Position numbers and translations under genes: made by a program. Source: Sphagnum compactum (lineage: Eukaryota > Bryophyta > Sphagnopsida > Sphagnales). From it: a DNA stretch of 64,000 bases. This document shows positions 1 to 10,400 of the stretch, in pieces. The stretch covers positions 5,704,001 to 5,768,000 of the forward strand of contig OZ234501.1 of the NCBI GenBank assembly GCA_965153455.1. The letters run 5' to 3'. Under the pieces are notes generated by a model. It searched no databases, had not been told where the DNA came from, and was given only the letters and a program-made list of their open reading frames with translations. The first letter of the stretch is position 1. Every line of letters begins with the position of its first letter.

Positions 1-33
1 TCAGCTGTTTGTCTGCTTGCAATGAAGGACATT

Positions 34-64
<31 letters not shown>

Positions 65-595
65 GCACGTGGTTTAGCGTCACCCCTCACTAACTGCATT
101 TTTGTGTGCTGCAATCCCCCAATGTCAATGCTGCAAAAGCATTGTAAGGAGGAAGAGGAGGAGGAACTCGCAGGAGATCTTAGTGAAAAACGCACTTACT
201 TTTGTCATGTTTTCGTTCGAGAAAGACATTATTGGGAGACACACATACTACACACACAACTCAAAGAAACCCACATTCTTTAGCAGAGGAGTGCAAGGCA
301 TTAGACGCCAAGAAATCGACACGAAAAGATTGCGCTTACTAAAAGGACTAATAACGCACTCTCGCTTTCCGCTCGCTCTAGAGATTTCGACTGGAGAACA
401 CACATGGTATATAGATAGATAGAGACGCCTGATTTGAAGGAAGAGACCTCTCGCAGCGAATAATATCCATATATATTTTGAGACCAGATCTGGGCACAGA
501 GAGAGCGAGAGAGGTCGCAGTGTTATTGTGGGGAGCTTTTGTTTCTCCTCTCCCTATTTGTAGAGAGTTTCCTTCGGAGATTCTTCGAACCAGCA
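1..595 (+). promoter_or_regulatory. Upstream region and 5' leader of the shikimate kinase gene
   Basis: No gene is supported here. A TTG trinucleotide run lies near the left edge (33-62). A TATA-like stretch (CATATATATTTTG, about 469-481) lies roughly 120 bp before the ATG at 596, a sensible core-promoter distance. The region after it would be the leader. This is inferred from position and composition only; no transcript start is visible. Confidence 0.4.
33..62. repeat. (TTG)n microsatellite
   Basis: About ten uninterrupted TTG units upstream of the shikimate kinase gene. Confidence 0.9.
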
Positions 596-3500
596 ATGGC
601 AGCAGCCACGATCGCCAATCTTGCTGCGGTGCCAACCGCCTCCTTGGCGTACCTGAAGGCGGCACGCCTCGAGAGTTCGTCGCAATCCGCCTCCTTGTCG
701 CTGCGCGTGAGGTCGATATCGTCGCAATCCGCTTCGTCCTCGTCCTCGTCCTCGTCCTCGTCGCTTCGCGTGAGAGCATCGAAGTGTAATTGTTTTGAGC
801 GAATCTTGATAAGTCCCGGTTGCCATCATTTCTCTCAATATGCGATACTCCGAGCGGAGAGAGCGCATCACCACAGAATCAATGCTAGCGTCAACGAGGT
901 TCACGTCGGCAACCAAACGTCCGAGCTGGTGAGAATCTGTGTCCTCTTTTCCCGAAGGTCAGGATTTTCTTGGCTTTTTTGTTCGAGGCAGGCGGCTCTT
1001 CTTCTTCCCTGTATGAAACAGCCCAACTATGTTGTCACGAAATCCAAACCTCGACAAAAGATAGGAAACTCGGAGATAGTCACGGAATTTTCACGCAATG
1101 CAATGAGAGTCTTGTCTTTTGGGGGTGGCGGGTTCTCATTGCAGGTTTTGATCAATGCTTCAGTACAACAGTTTCTTGACACACATGCAAAATGCACAAG
1201 TGAGAGCTACTGCTACTACTCTTGTTACCCTTCTCCTCCTCCTGATTGAATTGCAGTGAGAACCTGACGACAACAAAGACAAGAGAAGATCTGAAAATGT
1301 AGAAGAAGGTGACCATACCTTCAATGGTTTTGTTTCTTGAGTCTGGACACAGGAATCACAGATGACGGCAAATGGATCTCTGAGTGCTCGTGTGTGAAAA
1401 CCTAAACCTTGTTTTTGACACAAAGTTAAGAAACACATACAATGTATAATTCTTTAAAGCTTTTTTGTGTGATCTTGTTTGAATCAGGAACATATACAAA
1501 GACACATCTCCATGACCATGAACCAAGTGTCTTGCAGAGGCTTGAGAATATATACATCATGTTTTGCATTCTTACCAAAGATGTTTTGCTGATTATGATG
1601 CAGCTATTGAAGAGAAGGGTGTCAATAGAAATGCGTCAGTAGAAGAGTTTGAGCAGCTTTTGATGGTGGGTGTTATGTGAAGCCCTTGTTCTTTGTGTTT
1701 GGTTGTCATTTCAGTAGTAAAACCTTCAACATCACCACAGTTGTGTTCATGTTCTGGTTTGCAGTGCTGCCTTGCTCACTCTTTTTCTTAAGTGATTTTC
1801 CTGGCTTTTTTGTGGTCATATGTAATCCATTAAGTTAAGCATTCTCCAGTAAGAATGACACTGGTTTTGTTTGCTGAACTTGGATGCATGTGATGATGAC
1901 CAGTCTGCCACCACCTCTTCTAAATGTTTGTAAACAGGAACTAAGAGAACATGATCATCAATTCAAGCCTACTACTACTCACAGTGCTGTTAAAATTTGC
2001 AGGAAAAGGCACAGCAAGTGAAACAAGAGATTGAAACAACTTGCATTTTCCTCATTGGTGAGTTACCCTCTTCTTTCCTCTTATGCAATACACTCTGTCA
2101 AAGACTCTTATTTGTGACCACACCACTACTTAATTGGGTAGTTTATTGCATGCTGTCTTGAAGTAGAAGTTGCAATGATCAAGGCCTAAGTGGTTCCATA
2201 ACTTCCCCTTAGTCTTCATGTACTAAATTGTTGTGAAGATTTCTCTGCCATTTCATAGATACTTAGTATTCATGTGACTTTTTAGGAATGATGGGATCTG
2301 GAAAGAGTACAGTTGGTCGACTCATGGCTGAAGCTCTTGGGTACAAGTTTCTGGACAGGTATACATTCTTGCTTCATTTGCTCTGTTCTTTTCTGTCCTT
2401 TACACCAATTCACACTCAGGACCACCATTCATCAAGTTTTTCATTCATGTGTTCTGGTTGCTTGAATCAAGTTTTCAGCCCCACATTTAACTGTAACCTG
2501 CACATGCATATAGTAGAATCTCCAGCCATTTGCTATCCTTGGTACCAGATTGATGGTGATTCTCATAGGGGATTTTTGGAAACCCTAAAAGGTTAATGAT
2601 TTCCGCATTGTAGTTGATGACATTGGCATGGAACATAATGTTAGTCAATAGAATTAAGATGATTGATTCTGAGAACTCCAATAATGCTGATTCTCTTTGT
2701 TGGTTGTTTGGTATTTGTTTCCTTTTGGGTTTAAGCTGTAGGTAGCTGCTCTGCTCTGTGAGTCCTGTGTTTGACGGCAATTGCAACCATTATATGATAA
2801 TTGGAATCTTGTTTCTTTTTTCTCGTGTGGTTTGAAGAGCAGTGATAATGTGATTGAGAGTTATGCTGGTGGACTCTCAGTTGCAGAAATCTTCCAAACT
2901 TTGAAGGAGGAGGGTTTTAGAAAGCTTGAGGTGCAAATCCAACAATTGCATTCCCTATCCCAACACATTTTGTTCAAAAACTCAATTGGTGCACATTCAG
3001 TTCATATTGTCCATACTCTGCTTTTATCAAAAGAACATAGTGACATCCCAGTGTTCTTGAATACCCATGATGCCAGTTTAGGAGTCTTCTTGACTCGGGC
3101 AATCAATGCCACCAGCAGCCCTGCTGGTGAGACTGTTTCTGTGTAAATGTACACTGATAAAGATTATTTATTGAGAAGAGTGGTGATTTGTGGTAATGTC
3201 AATGGAAAATAAACCTAAGTTTCCTATTGATGTAAGATTGCAAAATCAAAGTTTTGGTCTGAGCATTAAGATTGTTCAGAGAACAGTTTTGTGGCACTGA
3301 TCATTGGTGCAGAGTCGAGCGCTAAGGGAGCTATCATTGACAAGTGACTTGGTAGTTGCCACAGGTGGTGGTGCTGTTGTTCAGCGTCAAAACTGGTAAT
3401 CCCACTTCTCTCTCTCCTAAATGTGCTCGTACTGCTGCTTCTAGCATAGATTATGCACTGCAACCATTTTTCTAAACAAGTTTAACTTTGCAACACTAGA

Positions 3501-4856
3501 TTCAGGATTTAAGCTAAATATCCAATGAATGAAATCTAAAACAGAGGTCTTGCCTAAAAGAGCAAATGAATACTACGTAACTCCATAGACTAACCCAGCA
3601 GAAGAAGCTCTATTGTTGATTGAACCTAGTGGCCTTGTCACTTCGGCTTCTAGTCTGAGCCTGCAAATAGAGCTTGCACTGAATTGGGGGACTTTTTGTG
3701 CAGGACTTATCTGCGAAATGGAATCACTGTCTGGCTGGATGTGCCTGTACCTGCACTAGCACACCGTGTGACTGCTGTTGGCACGGGAACACGCCCACTC
3801 CTAGGTGGTGATTGTGGTGGCTATGATGAGGTCCGTGCAAACCAAACCTCAAACTTAGAATAACTTTGTCAATTTCTTCTCTATCTCCCTTGATCCTGTT
3901 TAGATCTTTTTTTCTCTTGAATGTCAGCCTTCATAATTGAAGAGAGAAGTGTAGGTCTGAGGACAGACACATGGTGATGAAGGAGAGGAAGAGGATGTGA
4001 GATCAAGAAAAATGAACGGCATTTTTGTTTTGTGAAAAAAAGGATGCAAGGACTGATAGGCCAGCAGTAAGGAAGATAGTCTCAGTAGCTTTGAACCTAT
4101 TTACCTTTGGACAAAATGTACAGAAAACAGATGATCAATTTGTCTTTTCTGTGCAGAAGAAATCCCCAGACAGTCTTTGCTGGAAAACATAGAATTTCTG
4201 CTCATTTGAGCTGACCATGCATTACTCATTGCTATGTTTCTACAGGCTTTGGCACGCCTGTCAAAGATCTTTGAAGAAAGAGGACCAGCATATGCAAATG
4301 CAGATGTAACAATATCGCTCCAAAGTATGTTGAGCCCCACTTTGTACTCCATACAGCAACTTTGTTTGCATCTAACTAGGCTTGCTGTTTTGGTTGCTGC
4401 TAAATGTGATCTAAAGCCATTTGCTTTGTTGTTGCAGGTTTGGCATTGACGCTTGCATGTGAAGATGTTTCTGAGCTCACCCCAACAGCAATCACTGTTC
4501 AGGTAAAAGTTTCTACTCCCTGCTGTTCAAGTGATGGAAAACATCAATGCCAAGTACACAAGATATATATGTATAGGTATATGACAGACTGGTGCATGAC
4601 AGCTTCTAGTTGTACATCTTGCATGATGAGTCATCTCAATTCTAAACCCTCCTAATGTTGCTGAAGTCTCTTGTACTTGGCTTGCACTCAAGGATACTAG
4701 ATCTGGTGGTAGACAGGGGTTCAGAAGAAGTGCAGTTCCACATCCAACTTGTGACGAATTGTCCATGTATGGTCCCAAATTGTGCAGGTCTTGGAAGAGC
4801 TCATTCAACATTCTAGACTTACAAAGAGGTACTTCAGAGCTCCAGTTTGCTACTGA
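596..4856 (+). CDS. SK: Shikimate kinase family protein, probably plastidial (11 exons, 362 aa)
   Basis: Exons: 596-928, 1145-1199, 1604-1665, 2003-2057, 2286-2358, 2843-2930, 3313-3395, 3704-3830, 4246-4324, 4438-4502, 4788-4856. All ten introns are GT-AG and phases agree (1089 bp). Shikimate kinase phosphorylates shikimate with ATP in the chloroplast pathway to chorismate. The Ser/Ala/Arg-rich N-terminus, with a run of ten Ser from a TCG/TCC repeat, looks like a transit peptide. The kinase domain has the Walker A loop GMMGSGKST, the DSD motif (kept only with the acceptor before 2843), EEGFR, ATGGGA, the lid GTGTRPLL and the C-terminal [10 protein letters not shown]. The expected catalytic and shikimate-binding residues are therefore present. 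The start is the first in-frame ATG, in a good plant context (GCAATGGC). The C-terminal tail (VLEELIQ..., ending APVCY) recalls the SKL1 branch, so SK versus an ancestral SKL1-like paralogue is open. The small exons 2 and 3 (linker) are the least certain. Confidence 0.9.
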
Positions 4857-5699
4857 TATGCAATTGAGTGAAAGAGATCAGTTAAGTTTGGATCAAAAAA
4901 CAGATGGAACTCGAAACCTCAAGGCCCTCCTCCTCCTCCTCCTCCTCCTCCTCAGGTTTCATGTGCTAATTACAACTGAGACTTGGTACCCAACACAAGG
5001 ATGAGCATTTCCCCCCTGTGTGCTCGCTCCCCTTATGAAGCAGGATTATGCTCCCTGAAATTGCTGACCTGAGTGGGACAAAGTGGAGACAGACGCAGGT
5101 GCTAATGCCTCTTATGAGGTTTGTATCACAACAATTAGCTCTGCAATTTGATTTAGTGGAGGGACACATTTACAACTACATCTAAGTTTCTCCTGAGACT
5201 GTCATAAGTAGCAACGAATCTTGTCAAACAGGTCATGTAGATTAGAGACCTTGGAAGGGAAGTTGAGACAAAAACCTCTCTAATCCCTCCCTTTATCCAC
5301 AGACAAGAGGTTGCAATTGAGCTGTACATGTGGGGGGAGATAGTTGCACTTTCTTCCCCCAAACAAAAGGATAATGAGATCCATTTCTCTGCAAAATGTG
5401 TGCTGTGGTCTCTCTTCAAAGTCATGGTTTATGTTTTTGTGCATCTTTGGAAAACTTGCCTCATTCCAAATGTCTCCCAAATCCACTAGCAGCAGCTGCA
5501 GTATTTCTATGTTGAGAAAGCGAATTGCTTTCCATCCTCTGTGATCCTTGAAAGGATTCCTCATGTATCCCTGGAAGAAATGATCATCCTGCAAGCAAGC
5601 TGGAGATTGAACCCATTTTATGTGGAGCTGTTTGATACTGTACTACCCACCTGAACCAGAAATGAAAGAGGGAGGATTCCAGTAGAACACAAAACCAGA
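4857..5699 (+). other. 3' flank of the shikimate kinase gene, probably containing its 3' UTR
   Basis: No coding exon is recognised after the stop at 4854-4856. A (CTC)n microsatellite lies at about 4925-4953. No clear AATAAA signal was noticed, so the transcript end is not placed. Confidence 0.35.
4925..4953. repeat. (CTC)n microsatellite
   Basis: Nine to ten uninterrupted CTC units about 70 bp after the shikimate kinase stop codon, probably within its 3' UTR. Confidence 0.9.
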
Positions 5700-6020
5700 G
5701 ATCATGATTCAAGTGCAAGTGATCATGACTCAAGTGCACAGGCAGCAGAGATCATGACTCAAGTGTGAGAGATGATGATTCAAGTGCAAGCACAGGAGGA
5801 ACATCATGACATCATGATTCAAGTGTGAGCATTGAACAAGGAGATAACAATTCAAGTGTGAGCACAGGTGGAAGATCATGACATCATGATTCAAGTGTGA
5901 GCATTGAACGAGGAGATCACAATTGAAGTGTGAGCACAGGAGGAAGATCATGACATCATGATTCAAGTGTGAGCATTGAGCAAGGAGATCACGATTCAAG
6001 TGTCAGCATTGATGACTGTC
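5700..6020. repeat. 72-bp tandem repeat built from ATTCAAGTGTGAGC half-units
   Basis: The string CATCATGATTCAAGTGTGAGC-like starts at 5810, 5882 and 5954, an exact 72-bp period. Each unit has two half-units sharing the ATTCAAGTGTGAGCA core. More degenerate half-units extend left to about 5700. Because 72 is a multiple of three, an open frame runs through on the minus strand; its composition is repeat-driven and it is not called as a gene. Confidence 0.85.
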
Positions 6021-7453
6021 GAGGATGATGCAAATTTTGGCTGAATAGTGACAGTTTGCTGCAATTTTGTTCAACATTTCCCTGATCATGAAAGAGAAGA
6101 AAAGCATAAAATACTACCAAAAAAAACAGAGACTTATGTATGTAGGCAACAAAATGTGCAAATGAACATGAAGCTTTCTTCCCATCACAAACGAGGTGCA
6201 GATTTGCAAGCCTTTGTATTTGGATAGGAAAAATTTCTTGTGATTTCATCATCATCATCATCATCCTACTGAATCTTGTTGCATGGTTTTTGCTTCGGAA
6301 ACTGAAAGTCAGGTTTGCAAGCACACCATTGCACAAGAAAGAGCATTTTACCTTCCTCAAAATATGCAAGCCAATGGAACTCGTTATGCAGGAGATACGG
6401 CGGAATGAAATTCTCAGTAGTGAATGGATTGAGAAGCACTTTACATGCTTGCAAAACTTGAAGATTGGGAACGGCGAGTGTGGTAAATTGCAACCTCGCA
6501 GTCTTGAAGCTTTGGCGGTTGCTGTGTATTTTGGAAAACACAAAAATCACATGGGCTATGATGATAATTGTGTGTGTCTTTAAATTTTTTCTTTCTCTTT
6601 TTTTTTTTTGCTTCTAATCATGGTGGATGATTGAGTGTAATATTCGATTAAATGACGTGCTCGCGAGTCGCTCGATCGATTGGAGGCGAAAATGTGCGGC
6701 GAACTTCTTCGGAAGCAAACTGGATGTTTCGTGTCTGCAAAGTTTGTTTTGCCTTTTAGGGTCCTCTCTTTCTGTCGCAAACAAAGTAAGTTTCCGAGGC
6801 TTTGCTTTTTTCTTTTTCTTTTTCTCAATTTTATGGTGTAGCACTAGCCTACATACTGGCAATCTTTTACAAGAGGAATGAATGAGCCAAAAAAATTGGC
6901 TACAGGTTAAAGAGGAAAATTGAAAATTTGAAGAATCGTGCTATATTTTTGCGACTTACTTACTTACTGGAACCTGTTGTTTAAATATGGCGATTTCAGA
7001 AGAAAAAAGAAAATTCCTTGAAATCTGACGATTTTGACGCTTGTTTTTTCAACAGAAGTCCTTTGTATGAGTCACTTCTAGGTGGTAAATTTTCAGTTTT
7101 TTTTTTTAAAAAAGGGGAAAAAAACACACACAACCGCTGAAACAAAAAGTCGTCGTGCGCAGGAGCGTGGATTGTATCGAAAATCGGATGATCGATCTTG
7201 AAGGAAACGTACTACTGGGTGCTAGTGAATTCGAGAACAGATCATAGAGCTCGGATGAGTAATAACACACTTGGATATTTTGGTTGAATCGCCTTCTTGA
7301 AAGATCTTCGGCTGCGTGTGTCCGTGCAACTGCGTGTTTTGCTGGAAGAGAGAGAGAGAGAGAGAGAGAGAAACTATCTGTGTGTGTGTGGAGAACCGTT
7401 TTTGCACTCATCTTTCACTTACCTTGAGAATTGGCAATAGGCTGGAGCTTGCC
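6021..7453 (+). promoter_or_regulatory. Intergenic region, promoter and 5' leader of DGAT1
   Basis: No gene is supported. The region carries T-rich and A-rich runs and, close to the DGAT1 start, a (GA)n tract at about 7347-7371, which is likely in the 5' leader. GA tracts in plant leaders and promoters are known binding sites of BBR/BPC proteins; a role here is inference. No convincing TATA box was found. Confidence 0.4.
7347..7371. repeat. (GA)n microsatellite in the DGAT1 leader
   Basis: About twelve GA units some 85 bp before the DGAT1 ATG. Confidence 0.9.
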
Positions 7454-10400
7454 ATGGACTCCGCGGGAGCGTCGTCCGGGAGCGCGGATGTCGTAAAGGC
7501 GGTTGGAGGAGGAGGAACGTCGTTCCATGGCGGTGGAGTTGCCGCCACCACTACACAACAACGGATTCTTGACGGCGGCGGAAATTCACAAGCGTCAGGA
7601 GCGTCGTGTAGCACTGGTAAAGGTACGGCCTCCTCCTCCTCCTCCTGCTGTTCTTCTTCTTCTCCTCCTTCTTCTTTTGTGTGCTTTTCTTTGCTTTTCC
7701 CCTTTTTTCTCTCTCTCGTCCACTCCCCTCCCCTCCCCCATCCGTAACCGCCGTTCCTCGAAATCGAAAACGTTTCGTGCGTGATAATAATGACAGGCAG
7801 GGCCCGAGGAATGATCCTTTTTTTTGGCAGTTTCATCTGTGACTGTTTCTGGAAGGGGGCGTTGCAGAAGGTGAGTCTGATTCAGCTCAAGTCTCCGAGA
7901 TTATCTCGGCAGAGGACTTAGATAGCACCTCTGAGGAAGTTGAGAGCACCATTAGCAGCAGCAGCAATTCTGGACTTCACCGAAGATCTCGAAAGTTAGC
8001 GACGATGATGTCGGTCGATGGGAATAGTAGCCTTCTATCAGCTGCTGCGCCTGAGAGTGACGGAGTGCAAAAAGTGTCCGAGTTGAAGGCTACTGCACAT
8101 AGCGGAATGAAACACACCCAGCCTGCAAGCACACCATCTCACTTCCGGAACCGAGAAAGCCCTCTTAGTTCAGATGCAATCTTCAACCAGGCAAGCGCAA
8201 AATTTTTGTTTCTTCTTCTTCTTTTGGCGTTTCTTGTTCTGTCCTCTGTCATCTATTAGCATATCTTTGGGTGCCTAATATGCTTCTTTCTTCCTGTTCT
8301 GTATCCCGCATGCATATACTCTCTGTCTGAATCCAGTTCTGAAATCTATACATTCTGGTGTGTGGGCATGGCAATAATTGGAGCAGAGTCATGCAGGGCT
8401 GTTCAATCTGTGCCTTGTTATCCTGATTGCAGTCAACAGTCGGCTCATTATAGAGAATCTAATGAAGGTGCTTCTCCACAACTCTCTTCTACCTATCTCT
8501 GCATATAAAGATATTCTTATGTGAGTTATTTGCTGCAATCTCAATCTGGTTCTGTTCTTTCGAATCGTATCAATCAGTTGTCATGAATGCATGTGTCTTA
8601 ACACCAAGAGCAGGAGTTAAGATTTCCAAGACTACAAAGCATCTTTCACGAAAGTATCTGCTATGGCTGAGGCGGGCGACACATCTCTTGAGGCATTGCT
8701 GAAATGCATTTCCCACATGTGTCTCTCAATTTTCGCTATCTGCTTAAAGATTGATATCTTGTTTGAGCTGAAAGGACACTTTATGGGATGTTGTTTGGAC
8801 AGTATGGACTGCTAATACAAACTGGTTTCTGGTTCAGCTCAAGGTCATTGAAGGATTGGCCCCTACTGATGTGTGGGTAATTGCTTCTGAACTTCTCTTT
8901 GTCTGAAACCAGATGTTAGCTTATGTTTCAAGCATTCATTTTTTTCTTGTTATTGATGGTTCATCACTGGTTGATTGATGTGTTCAGAAGGAAGTAGAAG
9001 GACATAGGAGCATAAACAGAGGGGGTATAAGAGGAAGTTTCAAGTAGATTAATGAAGAGGCTGTTGGTAGGGCTTTTGAAGCAGAATTACACAGAGACAC
9101 AAGCAAATAGGTTGACAGAGTAAGAATCTTCCAGTAACATTTTGTTGCCAGTTTCCACTGAATGGGTTTTCTGTTGCAATCTGTAGGTTAACACTGCCAG
9201 TTTTTCCAATTTCTGCATTGTTGGTGGAGAAGTTGAAGTTGTACACACCAATCTCTGAAAAGGTATTTTTGTGTATGTGATATTGCTTGCAAATGGGCAC
9301 TGTTTTCTGGAGATTTTATACTCACAATGTGATGAAGGGTTGCACTTAATCTGTCATGTCACCTTAGACCTAGAGCTGCTGGCTTTGAAGTCAGTCTTTA
9401 TGCTTCTCTTGTTGTTGGTATCAGTTCCAGGTAGAAGATAATAATGGGCTGTTTACCTGTGCAGTTTGTAGCCACTTTATACCTCATCATCACCACTGCA
9501 GGAATCCTCTATCCTGGATATGTTATTCACAGGTAGTTTTCTGCATACATGCTCTCTTACTCTATGGGGAACAGCTGTTGTTAATTTGGGTGGCATGGAT
9601 CTACAATGATATATGGGCTCTTTTCAAAAATTACAGTACACCAACATTAAGGTGCTGGTTTGATGGCTAATAGCTATTAGAGTCACAATAGCTTGGCAAA
9701 TGTATGCCCAATGTAGATATGTGCTGGTGGTAGTTCATGGAGGCAGTGTCAGCTACTTATGACTTCCTCTACTGGCTGCAGGGTACAATCAGCCGTGTTG
9801 TCAGGCCTCATCCTCATACTGATTGCAGTAACTGGATGGATGAAACTTGTGTCTTATGCCCACACAAATGCTGATGTGCGAGCCCTTATCAAGGCTGGAA
9901 TGAAGGTATGCTTGGGCACTTGACTGCAGCACATCAACCAGTCACCAGGCTGGATGCACAGCAAAGGGTTCAAGTAGAGGGGACCTTGCATGAAAGCACT
10001 AGTGTGCATTTTCAGAAGGAAAAGGCCTGGTTGTCATTAAGTGTGAGATAGTTAGGAGAATTAGAAATGTGCACCAATTCTTGTACTGAATGGAGCCCAA
10101 GAAATAGTAAGGGTTTAAAATGAAAAAAGCAGAGTCTTCAGGAAAGACTGGTGATCCAAAATGAGTTCTTTATACTCTTTCTATCATATTACAAGCGTTC
10201 AATATTGTCAAGGGAATGTAATTGGTTCTCATTCACAGGTATTCATCTGAGGTACTTTTGATTTTGTACTTTTCTTCAAATTGACTAGCAGAAGGTGGGT
10301 ATGTAGCAGCCAGCTACACCAGAGACTGCAGCCAAGGTTGAATACCCCGAGAACATCAACTTCAGAAACATGGCCTACTTCATGATGGCTCCTACTCTAT

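Noticed and set aside
1604-1642. Direct joining of shikimate kinase exon 1 (ending 928) to the exon at 1604
   Set aside because: It reads into a stop at once; inserting the 55-bp exon at 1145-1199 restores phase and an open frame.
5730-5999. 89-codon minus-strand frame with repeated CSHLNHD units
   Set aside because: It is a by-product of the 72-bp tandem array; no start context or homology supports a gene.
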